Origin: Candidatus Zixiibacteriota bacterium | Lineage (GTDB): Bacteria > RBG-13-66-14 > B26-G2 > WVWN01 | NCBI GenBank assembly: GCA_011773985.1 | Contig: WVWN01000053.1 | Location: forward strand, 79,085-143,084 | Direction: 5' to 3' | Length of the DNA stretch: 64,000 bases | Shown: in pieces, positions 52,868-62,312 of the stretch | How positions within the stretch are numbered: the first letter of the stretch is position 1 | Layout: each line of letters starts with the position of its first letter | The notes under the pieces: generated by a model | Databases searched by the model: none | Seen by the model: only the letters and a program-made list of their open reading frames with translations | What the model was told of the DNA's origin: nothing | Made by a program: the position numbers and the translations under genes

Positions 52868-53945
52868 ATTTGAACGCCGCGGCGCAGCTCCCCTCGGAGG
52901 AAACCATGCACGGCCCGACCGGCGCCCCGGGCGTACACCGGCCCCCGAAGAGCGCGCAATCCGCCGGCACCTTTACGCCGGTCAGAACGTCGCCGCAGAT
53001 GCAGCCGCAGTCGGGCACCGTCTCTTCCGGTTCGACGTCAATGGCCCGCGCGGCGTCGAACGCCGCGTACTCTTCGCGCAGCGCCGAGCCGCTCGCCGGC
53101 AACTCGCCCAGACCCCGCCACCGCGAGTCGCAAACCTCGAACACCTCCGCCAAAAGCTCCTGCGCCCGCCGGTTCCCCGCCGTTTTGACGACCCGCGAAT
53201 ACTGGTTGTCGACGCGCCGCTCGCCGTCGGCGTATTGCGTTAATAATAAATAAATACCCTGCAAGATATCAACGGGCTCGAAGCCGGCGACGGCGCACGC
53301 CAGCTCGTAGCCGTCGGCGACGAAGTCGTAGGCGCTCGAGCCGATGATGGCGCTCACGTGGGCCGGGCAGAGAAAGCCGTCGAGGGCGAGGTCTTCCTTC
53401 TCGCACAACGCCCGCATCGCCGGCGGTATCAATTTGTGGGCCGTGAGGACGAAAAAATTCCCCACCCCCTCGGCCGCGGCGGCCTTGACGGTGGCCGCGA
53501 CGGTGGGAGACGTCGTCTCGAAACCGACGGCCAAGAATACCACCTTGCGCGCCGGCTCGGCCCGGGCGAGGTCCAGAGCATCCCGCGCCGAATAGACTAC
53601 GCGCACGTTGGCGCCCTCGGCCTGCAGCCGAAAAAGGTCCGCCGAGCTGCCGGGAACGCGCATCATGTCGCCGAAGGTCGCGACGGTGACGCCCGGCGTA
53701 CGGGCGAGCGCGACGGCGTGGTCGACGTACTCCTTGGGCGTCACGCATACCGGGCAACCCGGCCCCGACACCAAACCGACGTTCGGCGGCAGCAACCTCT
53801 TCAGGCCGTAGCGCGCGATCGCCATCGTGTGCGTACCGCAGACCTCCATGAACGCAAACTCGCGGCCCGCGGGCGTAACGTACTCTATCGCTTGCGCCAC
53901 TTTCCGTGCCCGCGCCGGGTCGCGGAATTCGTCTAAATATTTCAA
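52854..53945 (-). CDS. hypD: Hydrogenase maturation factor HypD
   Basis: HypD is the [4Fe-4S] protein that builds Fe(CN)2CO with HypC and HypE. The 363-residue chain starts (M)KYLDEFRDP at a TTG codon at 53945 that overlaps the hypC stop (TTGA). Any longer version continues into the hypC coding region in another frame and is false. It has MEVCGTHTMAI, GPGCPVCVTP, GFETTSPT and the Cys-rich C-terminus (CGCICGDVL, GRCTPGAPVGPCMVSSEG). Length is standard. Confidence 0.95.
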   Translation of the reverse strand: MKYLDEFRDPARARKVAQAIEYVTPAGREFAFMEVCGTHTMAIARYGLKRLLPPNVGLVSGPGCPVCVTPKEYVDHAVALARTPGVTVATFGDMMRVPGSSADLFRLQAEGANVRVVYSARDALDLARAEPARKVVFLAVGFETTSPTVAATVKAAAAEGVGNFFVLTAHKLIPPAMRALCEKEDLALDGFLCPAHVSAIIGSSAYDFVADGYELACAVAGFEPVDILQGIYLLLTQYADGERRVDNQYSRVVKTAGNRRAQELLAEVFEVCDSRWRGLGELPASGSALREEYAAFDAARAIDVEPEETVPDCGCICGDVLTGVKVPADCALFGGRCTPGAPVGPCMVSSEGSCAAAFKYGYE

Positions 53946-54172
53946 GGCGCGCGCCCCGTATCTAAGCCCATCGCGTCGAGAAGCTCGAGCGTCTCCTGCG
54001 CCTCCTCCTCGTCGAGGACCTCTATGGCGAAGCCGGCGTGCACGATCACGTAGTCGCCGACGCGGGCCTCCGGCGCGAGCGAGAGGTCGCACTCCTGGCG
54101 GACCTGCGCCATCTCGACCGTGGCCGTCGTTCCCTCTACCTCGATTATCTTCATCGGTACGCCCAAGCACAT
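53942..54172 (-). CDS. hypC: Hydrogenase maturation chaperone HypC
   Basis: A 76-residue protein starting MCLGVPMKIIEVEG. Its Cys2 carries the iron with its ligands to the hydrogenase precursor. It lies 3 bp after hypF and overlaps hypD (TTGA). Confidence 0.96.
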   Translation of the reverse strand: MCLGVPMKIIEVEGTTATVEMAQVRQECDLSLAPEARVGDYVIVHAGFAIEVLDEEEAQETLELLDAMGLDTGRAP

Positions 54173-54175
54173 ATT

Positions 54176-56464
54176 TTAGCCCTTCTCCAAACGCGCGAGC
54201 GCGACCGCGGCCTGGCCGAGCGACAAGCCACCGTCGTTCGTCGGCACCCGCGAGTGTAACAAAACGCTGAAGCCGGCGCCCTCGAGCGTTGGCGCTAGTT
54301 TATTCAATAAGGTAATATTTTGAAAACAACCGCCGCCTAGCGCCACCGTCTCCAGAGCGTACTTGTCCCGCAGCGCCGCGACGACGCGCGCCACTATGGC
54401 CGCGATGCCGTTATGGAACCGCGCGGCGACGACGTCCGCGGTCACGCCCGCGGCCACGTCCGAGGCCGCGGCCTCGACGACGGGCGAGGCATCTATTATC
54501 AACGGCGTGCCCTCTTCGTGCGAAAACTCATACGCGCCCTCCTCCTCGAGCGAGGCGAGCTGCTCGAGCTCGAGCGCCGTCTGGCCTTCGTAATTCATAA
54601 AATTCCTCAGGCCCACCAGCGCCGCCACCGCGTCGAACAACCGCCCCATCGAACTCGTCGGCGGCGCGTTAACGCCTTTTGCCGCCGCCTCCAGCACCAT
54701 CTCGCGCCGGCCCCGCGGAATTTCATCGAGAAAGGACAGCCGTTTCTTAAGCACGCCGTCGCCGTAGAGCGTATATAACCAAGAGAGGGCCATCCGCCAC
54801 GGCTCGCGCGCCGCGCGGTCGCCCCCCGGCAGCGGGACGTACCTCAAGTGGGCCGCGCGTTCGTAACCTTCTAAATCGGCAATCAGAAATTCGCCGCCCC
54901 ACACCGCGCCGTCGTCTCCCAGGCCCGCGCCGTCGAACACGACGCCTATGACGCGGCCTTCGTAGTAGCCGGCGTCCGCGAGTACCGAGGCTACGTGCGC
55001 GTGGTGGTGCTGGACGACGACTTCGGGAAGGCCCGACGTTTGCGCGTACCGGGAGGCGAGGTAGTCGGGGTGAAGGTCGCGCGCTACGACGGCAGGTTCA
55101 ACGTCGAACAATTCGCGAAAGTGGGCGATGCCCTCCTCGAAAGCCTCTACCGTGGCGACGTTCTCGAGGTCGCCGACGTGGTGGGAGACGAAGGCCTGCG
55201 CGCCTTTGGTCAAACAAAACGTGTTCTTCAATTCGGCGCCGACCGCGAGGACGCTTTTCTCGTAAGCTCGCCCCACCTCGAGCGGCAGCGGGACGTAACC
55301 GCGGGAACGCCTAAGCGGGTACTCGCGGCCGCGGAAGACGCGCGTCACGCTGTCGTCGACGCGCCGGGCGACGGGGCGGTCGTGCGTCAGGTAATAATCG
55401 GCGATGCCGCCGAGGTGCTCGACGACGCGCTCGTCGCGGTAGGCTATCGGCTCGTCGGCGCGGTTGCCGGAGGTCATAACCAAAATCTCGAGGTCGTCGT
55501 CGAAGAGGAGGTGGTGAAGCGGCGTATAGGGCAACATAACGCCGAGGTAGCGGTTGCGCGGCGCGATCGCCTCCGGCAGGTGGCACGGCTCTTTCTTGGG
55601 AAGCAGGACGATAGGCCTCTTTTCGGAAATTAAAAGCGCGAGTTCGGCGGCGTCTACCTCGCAATACCTCCTCACGACGGCCACGTCCCGCGCCATAACG
55701 GCGAAGGGCTTATCCTCCCGGAACTTGCGGGAGCGCAACGTCTCCACCGCCTCCGCCGACGTGGCGTCGCACGCGAGGTGGTAACCGCCAAGCCCCTTCA
55801 CGGCGACGACGCGGCCGTCGAAGAGGTGCTGCTTCACCTCCGCGAGCGGGTCGCCGGCCTCGAGCAGCTTACCCTCGGCGTCCCAAAGTGCGAGGCGGGG
55901 GCCACAGGCCGGGCACGCGTTCGGTTGAGCGTGGAAGCGCCTGTTGCCCGGGTCGTCGTACTCGGCCTGACACGCCGGGCACATCGCGAACGAAGCCATC
56001 GTCGTCTTCGGCCGGTCGTACGGGACGCCCCGGATAATGGTGAAGCGCGGGCCGCAGTTGGTGCAATTTATGAAAGGATACCCAAACCGGCGGTCCTCCG
56101 GCTCGAGGAGCTCGTCGAGGCAATCGCCGCACGTCGCGAGGTCCGGCGAAACCAGCGTCTCCGCCTCGCCCGGGAGGCTCTCGGCGATGACGAACGCTTC
56201 CTCGCCGCGGGGCTCGAGCTCGTCCTCCTCGAGCGCGTCAATACGCGCGCGCGGCGGCGGGCCCGCTTTCAGTTGATCGATGAACTCATCTATCGTCTCC
56301 GGGGCGCCCTCGAGCTCGACGACGACGCCGGCGCCGTCGTTGAGGACGAAGCCCGCAAGGCCGAGGCACCTCGCGAGGTTGTATACGCGCGGCCGGAAGC
56401 CGACGCCCTGGACGACGCCCGCTACGCGCAACTTCTTTCTTGCTATCGTCGTTGTGGGTTTCAA
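54176..56464 (-). CDS. hypF: Carbamoyltransferase HypF
   Basis: HypF converts carbamoyl phosphate to a carbamoyl adenylate and transfers it to HypE. The 762 residues show all domains: acylphosphatase (GVVQGVGFRPRVYNLA, about 16-30), two zinc fingers (CGDCLDE, CTNCGPRF, CPACQAEY, CPACGP), a YrdC-like domain and a Kae1-like domain with HHHAHVAS. It begins with TTG at 56464, overlapping the stop of the protease gene (TTGA), the same junction type as hypC-hypD. Confidence 0.95.
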   Translation of the reverse strand: MKPTTTIARKKLRVAGVVQGVGFRPRVYNLARCLGLAGFVLNDGAGVVVELEGAPETIDEFIDQLKAGPPPRARIDALEEDELEPRGEEAFVIAESLPGEAETLVSPDLATCGDCLDELLEPEDRRFGYPFINCTNCGPRFTIIRGVPYDRPKTTMASFAMCPACQAEYDDPGNRRFHAQPNACPACGPRLALWDAEGKLLEAGDPLAEVKQHLFDGRVVAVKGLGGYHLACDATSAEAVETLRSRKFREDKPFAVMARDVAVVRRYCEVDAAELALLISEKRPIVLLPKKEPCHLPEAIAPRNRYLGVMLPYTPLHHLLFDDDLEILVMTSGNRADEPIAYRDERVVEHLGGIADYYLTHDRPVARRVDDSVTRVFRGREYPLRRSRGYVPLPLEVGRAYEKSVLAVGAELKNTFCLTKGAQAFVSHHVGDLENVATVEAFEEGIAHFRELFDVEPAVVARDLHPDYLASRYAQTSGLPEVVVQHHHAHVASVLADAGYYEGRVIGVVFDGAGLGDDGAVWGGEFLIADLEGYERAAHLRYVPLPGGDRAAREPWRMALSWLYTLYGDGVLKKRLSFLDEIPRGRREMVLEAAAKGVNAPPTSSMGRLFDAVAALVGLRNFMNYEGQTALELEQLASLEEEGAYEFSHEEGTPLIIDASPVVEAAASDVAAGVTADVVAARFHNGIAAIVARVVAALRDKYALETVALGGGCFQNITLLNKLAPTLEGAGFSVLLHSRVPTNDGGLSLGQAAVALARLEKG

Positions 56465-56979
56465 ACCTTAGGATTATTTAAAATCTCGAGAACGGCCGCG
56501 GCCGCCTCCCCCACCGCCGCGGCAACGCGGGCCGACAGCCCTTCCTTAAATTCGTACAGCCACTCCGCCTCGACCGCGACGACGGTCACCTCCCGCGGCG
56601 CGCCGAGCTTAAGCTCCTCCAGAACGGCCAACGCCGAGGCGAGGTTGACGCCGTGGGTGTGGCCGAGGTGGGCGGTCGGCTCGAGCGCTCCGGCCGAGAA
56701 TTTATAAACGGTCCCCGGCTTACCGCCGTCGGTCCGGATCGCGTCGGCGATTACCACCCGGTCGTAGCCGCGCAAGTAGTCGACGAGGTCGAAGCCGCCG
56801 GTGCAAGCTTCCTCTACGTCGACGCGCGCGGCGAGCTCCGGCGGCAGCTTCTCCTTGACGCGGCGCGCGACATAAATGCCAACGGCGTCGTCGCCGCGGA
56901 TGACGTTGCCGACGCCGAGAACGAGCGTTTTCCCGGCGCGCTCCTCGAAAGTTGACGCCACGGAGCGAAATTTTAACAT
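56461..56979 (-). CDS. Hydrogenase maturation protease
   Basis: The 172-residue endopeptidase of the HyaD/HycI family trims the C-terminus of the hydrogenase large subunit once nickel is in. It has GVGNVIRGDDAVGI, the metal-binding acidic residues in DDAVG and VVIADAI, and the histidine in GHTHGVNLA. It leads the hyp operon, although no hydrogenase structural gene is in the window. An ATG at 56979 is used; it has no clear ribosome site, and a downstream GTG is possible. Confidence 0.9.
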   Translation of the reverse strand: MLKFRSVASTFEERAGKTLVLGVGNVIRGDDAVGIYVARRVKEKLPPELAARVDVEEACTGGFDLVDYLRGYDRVVIADAIRTDGGKPGTVYKFSAGALEPTAHLGHTHGVNLASALAVLEELKLGAPREVTVVAVEAEWLYEFKEGLSARVAAAVGEAAAAVLEILNNPKV

Positions 56980-57004
56980 AAAAACTTAGCGGCCGCGACA
57001 ATAC

Positions 57005-57031
57005 AAAAAAAAGCCCGGCCTTACGCCGGGC
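57005..57031 (-). terminator. Rho-independent terminator after the radical SAM gene
   Basis: On the minus strand stem GCCCGGC/GCCGGGC with a 5-base loop is followed by eight Ts. It separates the pnp-to-radical-SAM run from the hyp operon. Confidence 0.88.
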
Positions 57032-57101
57032 CGTTAAGAACGGATTATTTTTTAACAAGAGATAAGCGGCCCAAGTTCGACGAAGCCGACGAGGCCGGAG
57101 G

Positions 57102-58127
57102 TTACGGCCGCGGCTTCTTCGTCTTGCTCGGCGGCAGGCCGAGAAATCTACGGGCGTAAGCGCCCAAAGCCCAGAACGCCACGCGGCCCGGGTGGTCCAA
57201 AATAGACGTGCGAGCGGTGCAAACCATCCAACACTGCACCGGGCAAGCCCGGCCGGTAGTAGCCAGGAGCGTAGCCCGCGTGCCGGCCGCCCAGATCTCG
57301 TCGAAATTTTCCCGGGCGAGGTTGCCGATTTTCTCGGCGCGCATGTTACACAGGTAAACATCCGCGGCCGGGTCGAGGTAGAAGAAACGGTCGCCCGCGC
57401 GGCAAGGTATGGGGCGTTCGCGGGTGGTTACGAAGTGCCGCAGGCCCGCGGCGAAGTACGCGCGCGCCGCGGCTCGCGGCGAGAGAAGGCGGAGGTAAAA
57501 CCGCGTCGCGTCGTCGACCGCGCGCAGCGCCGCCTCGTCTTCCGGGACGGCGCCGTCGCGGGGCCGGAAGTAGTGCTCGGACGTATGGGTCAGCGCGAGG
57601 CTCAGCGGCAAGTCGTATTCGGCCGCGAGCTTGGCGACGCCGTCGAACTGGTCGGCGTTCGCGGCCGATATGGTGAAAGCCAGGTGGACATCGCGCCCCA
57701 ACAAGGGGGCCAATCGCTCGACGGTCTCCAAAGCCTTCCGAAAGGACCCGGGCGCCTGGCGTATGTGGTCGTGGGCCGCCTCGAGGCCGTCCAGCGAGAC
57801 GGCGACGTGGAGGCCGGGCACTTTACCCAACAACTCTCGCGCGACTTCCTCCGCCCGGGCCGGCAAAGCGCCGTTGGTGGAAATAGTTATCTGCGCGCCG
57901 GTCGCCTCGTAGACGGCCCGCGTACAGGGCACCAGGTCGCCCAAGAGCAACGGCTCGCCGCCGGTAATATTTACGAACCTTAACGAGGGGGGGAGCCTTC
58001 GCAACGTCGCCGGCGTCAGCTCCTCTTCGCCCGCGCGGTCCGCCAGGTCGCACGTCAAGCAACGGAGGTTGCACCGATAACTCAGCGCCACCACCGCGTC
58101 CACGGGGCCCTTACTCGTCGCCGGCAT
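57102..58127 (-). CDS. Radical SAM protein with SPASM-like C-terminus
   Basis: A 341-residue enzyme with cluster motif C19-x3-C23-x2-C26 (CNLRCLTC), GGEPLLLG for SAM and a C-terminal Cys set (CRAGDRFFYLDPAADVYLC, then CPVQCWMVC) like a short SPASM/twitch domain. Substrate is unknown. It overlaps the glycosyltransferase gene by 17 bp, so a role in modifying a sugar or lipid carrier, or a peptide of the envelope, is possible. It is the last gene before the terminator. Confidence 0.85.
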   Translation of the reverse strand: MPATSKGPVDAVVALSYRCNLRCLTCDLADRAGEEELTPATLRRLPPSLRFVNITGGEPLLLGDLVPCTRAVYEATGAQITISTNGALPARAEEVARELLGKVPGLHVAVSLDGLEAAHDHIRQAPGSFRKALETVERLAPLLGRDVHLAFTISAANADQFDGVAKLAAEYDLPLSLALTHTSEHYFRPRDGAVPEDEAALRAVDDATRFYLRLLSPRAAARAYFAAGLRHFVTTRERPIPCRAGDRFFYLDPAADVYLCNMRAEKIGNLARENFDEIWAAGTRATLLATTGRACPVQCWMVCTARTSILDHPGRVAFWALGAYARRFLGLPPSKTKKPRP

Positions 58128-59202
58128 TGCGCTTACCTTCGGCCGTGACTCTCTTAAATAACGCGTCGTATTCGTCGAGCATCCGCTCGACGCCGTACCG
58201 CCGGGCGACCGCGGCGCGCGCCGACGCGCCCATCGCCGCCCTCGCCGCCGCCTCGGTGGTTAAAGTTTCTATCCCCGCCGCCAGCTCCGCCGCGGAGCCC
58301 GGTGTAAAGGTGACGCCCCCTCCCCCCGACAGCATAACGGGCACGTCGCCTACGGAAGCGGCGACGGCCGGCAAGCCGTGAGCCATCGCCTCGAGTAGAG
58401 CCAGCGGCGCCGATTCACGATAGGAGGGCAACACGAAAAGGTCCGCGGCCCGGTAGAGGCGCGAGACGTCGGCCAGCTCGCCCAGGAAAATACAGCCCCC
58501 GAGGCATGCGCGCGCGAACTTCTCCAAGCGGCGCCGCTCCGGGCCGTCGCCCGCGACTACCAACAACGGCCGGGCATCTTCTTCTATAAGAGCCGTGGCC
58601 TCCAACAGGAGGTCGACGCCCTTCTCCGGGGAGAGGCGCGAGGCGGCCGCGGCGACGACCGCGTCCGCGGGTAGGCGAAGGCCCTCACGGGCCTGGCGAC
58701 GCCCGCCCGGCGTGACGGCCGGCGGGAGCGGAACGCCGTTGGCGATAACCTCGAGCGAACCCTCGTCCAACGAACGCAGGAGGGATACTTGCGATTGGGC
58801 GACCGCGACCACGGCGCAAGCGCGCCGGAGCGCCCTCAGCCAACGGCGGGGAGGCTCGTCCTGGAGGTGGTAGAGGACGACGTACGGCGGCAGTCGCCGC
58901 CCCAAGGCCGCCAAAAACGTCAAAACGTTATTGTGGTCGAGCGCGGCCAAAAGGTCGTGTTTACTTAACTCCGAAACGACGCCGAACCACCGCGCCGGCC
59001 GCGACATAATATTTCCCTCGACGTTGAAGCCGTCGCGCGCGAGTTCGGCTCCCACGGTACCCACACCGCGCAGCAAGAAAAAATTAAATTCGTAACAACG
59101 CCCTCTTAACCCGCGCGCCAACGTCGCGAGCTGACGTTCCGCGCCGCCGACGGCGAGGGTCGAAGCCACGACCCCGACCTTAATTTCGCGCGAGCTCGTC
59201 AT
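58111..59202 (-). CDS. Glycosyltransferase family 4 protein
   Basis: A 363-residue GT-B enzyme. The C-terminal nucleotide-sugar domain has SRLSPEKGVDLLLEA, VVAGDGPERR and FVLPSYRESAPLALLEAMAHG with the family glutamates. The N-terminal acceptor domain starts VGVVASTLAVGGAERQL. It would add a sugar to an envelope glycan. Overlaps the next glycosyltransferase by 23 bp. Confidence 0.92.
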   Translation of the reverse strand: MTSSREIKVGVVASTLAVGGAERQLATLARGLRGRCYEFNFFLLRGVGTVGAELARDGFNVEGNIMSRPARWFGVVSELSKHDLLAALDHNNVLTFLAALGRRLPPYVVLYHLQDEPPRRWLRALRRACAVVAVAQSQVSLLRSLDEGSLEVIANGVPLPPAVTPGGRRQAREGLRLPADAVVAAAASRLSPEKGVDLLLEATALIEEDARPLLVVAGDGPERRRLEKFARACLGGCIFLGELADVSRLYRAADLFVLPSYRESAPLALLEAMAHGLPAVAASVGDVPVMLSGGGGVTFTPGSAAELAAGIETLTTEAAARAAMGASARAAVARRYGVERMLDEYDALFKRVTAEGKRNAGDE

Positions 59203-60388
59203 AGAGTTGGGCTACCTCGTTGTCTCGAGCCGCGGGGGAAAGCTCGCGCTCGGCGAAGCGCCGGCCCCCCCGGGACAGCTCGCGCCAGCGCTCGCCATCG
59301 GTGAGAAGGCGGGCCACCGCGTCGGCAAAACCCTCGGCCGTTTCGGCTACGACTATCTCCACGCCGTCCCGGGCCGGTATCCCTTCCGCGCCCACCGGCG
59401 TCGTCACGACCGGCAGGCCGTGCGCGAGGGCGGTGAGTATTTTAATCTTTATGCCGGAACCTGCCCACAACGGCACCACCGCCACGGATGCCCGGGCGAG
59501 CTCCGGGCCGAGTTCTTCCGCAGTAGGTTTGAAGGCCGCCGACGGGTCCCGCCGGCCGAGGCGCAGCAAACCGCGCGGCGGCGCCTCGCCCCGGATGACG
59601 AGCTTCGCGTTCGCGACGGCGCTTTTAACGCGAGGGTAAATATCTTTGAGGAGAACTTCCAAGCCCTGCCTGTTGCCGGGCCTCCCCGTGCCGCCGAAAT
59701 ATATCAGCGTCGCGCTGTCGAAACCTCGGCACATTTGATCTTCGGGAGGGAGGTCGACGATGGGGAAGACGACGCGCGGCGGCCGGCGCGCGTACGGCGC
59801 GAGGAGTTCGGCGTCCACGCGGCTCAAGCAAAGGAGGTGGTCGAATTTGCGGCAGGCGGCTAGCTCGTAGCCGCGCCGGTGGAGGAACCTAAGCCAACGG
59901 CGGAATTTTACGAGCGGGTTCCCGCTAATCGCGAGCAGCCGCCGGTTGGCGTTGAACTCGGCGTCGTGCTTAAGGAGCACCTTCTTCACGGAGCGGGCCG
60001 CCGCGGCCGTAGGGTAGAGGAACCAATACTCGCACTGTAAAAGGTCCGCGCCGGCGCAGGCTTCGGCTACGGCGCGGCGGAACGCGGGAGGGTTAAAATA
60101 CCAGAGCTCGAGGGGCGACGCGCTAAGCCAAGAGGCGGCGCCGTAGAAAAACTTGTACGCCGCGCGAGCGAACAGGCTCTTCTTATTGGGCATCATAACC
60201 GGGACGAGGCGGACGCCGACGCGCTCGAAGGCCCGCGCGTAGTCGCGTTGTTTCTCGGACACGATAAGGGAAACGAAAGTTACATCGTGGCGTTGCGCCA
60301 GCGCCCGCAACAAGTTAAAAGTTACGACGTCGGTGCCCGTTACGGCCGGGTACGGCAGTCGGTGCTTGGCTACGACGATGCGAGCCAT
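59180..60388 (-). CDS. Glycosyltransferase family 4-like protein
   Basis: A 402-residue GT-B protein with the N-terminal domain (HRLPYPAVTGTDVVTFNLL). The C-terminal half has YFGGTGRPGNRQGLEVLLKD, SVAVVPLWAGSGIKIKILTALAHGLPVV and AEGIPARDG. The first catalytic EX7E glutamate is replaced by the GIKIKI type found in several GT4 subgroups. It lies 6 bp after the small secreted protein gene and is cotranscribed with its paralog. Confidence 0.9.
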   Translation of the reverse strand: MARIVVAKHRLPYPAVTGTDVVTFNLLRALAQRHDVTFVSLIVSEKQRDYARAFERVGVRLVPVMMPNKKSLFARAAYKFFYGAASWLSASPLELWYFNPPAFRRAVAEACAGADLLQCEYWFLYPTAAAARSVKKVLLKHDAEFNANRRLLAISGNPLVKFRRWLRFLHRRGYELAACRKFDHLLCLSRVDAELLAPYARRPPRVVFPIVDLPPEDQMCRGFDSATLIYFGGTGRPGNRQGLEVLLKDIYPRVKSAVANAKLVIRGEAPPRGLLRLGRRDPSAAFKPTAEELGPELARASVAVVPLWAGSGIKIKILTALAHGLPVVTTPVGAEGIPARDGVEIVVAETAEGFADAVARLLTDGERWRELSRGGRRFAERELSPAARDNEVAQLYDELARN

Positions 60389-60394
60389 AAGGGA

Positions 60395-60979
60395 TTATCC
60401 CGTGAAGAGCTCGAGAAGTTTCGCGACCTCCTTGCCCGTGGGCCCGGTCGGGTCGGCGGCGTACGCCTCGCCCCAAAGTCGCATAGCTTCGTCCAGGTCC
60501 CCCGTGTCCTTGGCTACCTTCCCGAGGAGTAGTTTACAACGGGCCGTTTGGTCGGGCAAGGAGCGATCGCGCTCGCAGAAGCGCCACGCGGCCTCGAGGT
60601 CTTCGCGCGTATTCGAAACGCTCCATAACACGTAGTCGGTCTCGACCGCGGAGGCGGCTCGCCAGACGCGGGGGAGCGGGTCTTCGCGATGCTTCTTTAC
60701 GTACTTATTCAACGCGACGAAGCCCCGATGCATCTCGAGGAATTTCAACAATATAAAAGGCTTCTCGCCGCTCTTGAGGACGTGTAGGCGGCCGAGCGCC
60801 GCGCCCGCGAGCGGCGCGTCGGGCGCGGCCGATACAAGCGCGAACGCTTCCGCCGGCGCCGTCTCCCCACGCTCCGCGGCGCTTACGAGTGCCGCGACCT
60901 CAGCGTACGTCGAGGGAGGCTCGGCTGCCGCGGCCGCAAGCGAGGGAATTACCAACGCTATTACGATCGCGGGTCGCAT
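60395..60979 (-). CDS. Small exported helical protein
   Basis: The 194 residues begin with a signal peptide (MRPAIVIALVIPSLAAAAA). The remainder is helical with a TPR-like unit near the C-terminus (KVAKDTGDLDEAMRLWGEAY). No catalytic motif is seen and I do not recognise the family. The start directly abuts the Omp85 stop, so it may be a periplasmic partner of that barrel. Confidence 0.65.
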   Translation of the reverse strand: MRPAIVIALVIPSLAAAAAEPPSTYAEVAALVSAAERGETAPAEAFALVSAAPDAPLAGAALGRLHVLKSGEKPFILLKFLEMHRGFVALNKYVKKHREDPLPRVWRAASAVETDYVLWSVSNTREDLEAAWRFCERDRSLPDQTARCKLLLGKVAKDTGDLDEAMRLWGEAYAADPTGPTGKEVAKLLELFTG

Positions 60980-62311
60980 TTAGAAAGCTCGCCGCGCGGT
61001 CGCGTAAAAAGCGAGCTCGTCGTTGACGTTGAGCTCCGCTCGCCAATCGAAATATACGGGCCTACGCATATGAACGCGGATGCCCGGGCCGAAGGCGTAA
61101 TTGAAGTTTTCAAACCTGACCGGCTCCCCAGGGTCCCAGGTCCGGCCGGCGTCGACGAACGCGACGCCCTCGAACCAGCCGTCGAATATGGGGGACCGGA
61201 ACAGGCGCCGCCGGATTTCGGCCGTAACCAAGAAGGCGCCGGTCCCCACGACACGGTTCGACGCGGCGTACCGCAGGCCGTCGGCGCCGCGGATGGAGAT
61301 GCGGCGGATGTACGGCGTGGCGTCGGACGTCGACCCGCCGCGGACGCGCCCGGCCAGCACGAACAACCGCCACGGCGAAACGTAACCCCGCACGTCTCCC
61401 TCGAAACCCGCGTAATCGTAGTCGCTTACCGCGGGAGACGATAGCTCGCTTTGAATTCTGAAAAAGGTGCCCCTTGTAGGGTAAAGGTCGCTGTCGCGCC
61501 GGTCCCATTCCGCGAAAGGCCTGGCCGCGACGAGGTCGGCTTCGGGCACGACGCCGAAGCGGCCGGCCGGGTCCTTCTTGAAGTGGCCGTCGTAATAATT
61601 TATATGCTCGCCGAGGACCGCCATACCGACCTGGGAGCGAAGCGTTATGATATAGGCGAGCGAGGCGTCACCTCCTACCGCCTCGTGGTAGAACCATTCG
61701 CCTCCGTAACCGCGGTCGCTTTCGATCTCGGTCTTGTGGCCGTTTTCGAAAAAGCCGGACCCGCCGACGGCGAACGGCAAGTCGAAGACCCAAGGCTGTT
61801 CGTAAAATAAACGCTGCCGGTCGAGGCCGAACTCGACGCCCAAGGTTACGGCGGCGCCGCCTATATTCTCTTTACTCAAGCGAGCCTGCCAGGTCGAGGC
61901 CGAGAGGTGCCAGTCCGTACCCTCGGCGACGTCGAGCATGATTACGGCTTCGCCGGCGTTACTCCGGGGCAAGTCGAAAACGTTTACGCGCGAGAAGAAA
62001 TGGGTATTGCCGAGGTTCACCTTCGTCCGGAACATTTTGCGGTCCAGCGCCCCCTGACTAAGTACGTCGCCGGCCTTGAATTCGCAGTAATGGAGCATGA
62101 CGCCGCGCGAGGTTTTAGTATTACCGTACGTACGGATTTCTTTTATGCGAACCTCGTCGCTCTCGACGGTTTCGGCCGAGGCGGACGAAATGCCGGCCGC
62201 CGTCAAGGCCGCCGCGACGCAAAAAGCGGCCAGAACGCCCCGGGCCGACAGCTTGTTCGCTGCAAAACGGCCACGGCGGGGGCCGTGGCGGGGGGGTCTG
62301 GTCGACGTCAC
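60980..62311 (-). CDS. Omp85-type outer membrane protein with one POTRA domain
   Basis: The 443-residue protein has a signal peptide (about 20-46, ending SSASA). A single POTRA-like domain follows (IKEIRTYGNTKTSRGVMLHY, then TKVNLGNTHFFSRVNVF). The barrel contains the Omp85 sequence (ISIRGADGLRYAASN) and ends in ATARRAF with a terminal aromatic residue. BamA has five POTRAs, so this is more likely a small member (TamA-like or patatin-associated type) than the essential BamA. The next gene upstream is an M16 peptidase, 1 bp away. Confidence 0.87.
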   Translation of the reverse strand: MTSTRPPRHGPRRGRFAANKLSARGVLAAFCVAAALTAAGISSASAETVESDEVRIKEIRTYGNTKTSRGVMLHYCEFKAGDVLSQGALDRKMFRTKVNLGNTHFFSRVNVFDLPRSNAGEAVIMLDVAEGTDWHLSASTWQARLSKENIGGAAVTLGVEFGLDRQRLFYEQPWVFDLPFAVGGSGFFENGHKTEIESDRGYGGEWFYHEAVGGDASLAYIITLRSQVGMAVLGEHINYYDGHFKKDPAGRFGVVPEADLVAARPFAEWDRRDSDLYPTRGTFFRIQSELSSPAVSDYDYAGFEGDVRGYVSPWRLFVLAGRVRGGSTSDATPYIRRISIRGADGLRYAASNRVVGTGAFLVTAEIRRRLFRSPIFDGWFEGVAFVDAGRTWDPGEPVRFENFNYAFGPGIRVHMRRPVYFDWRAELNVNDELAFYATARRAF

Positions 62312-62312
62312 G

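Noticed and set aside
52854..54170. Extended hypD starting at 54170
   Set aside because: The extra 75 residues are Arg/Gly-rich shadow translation of hypC. The true HypD N-terminus KYLDEFRDP begins at 53945.
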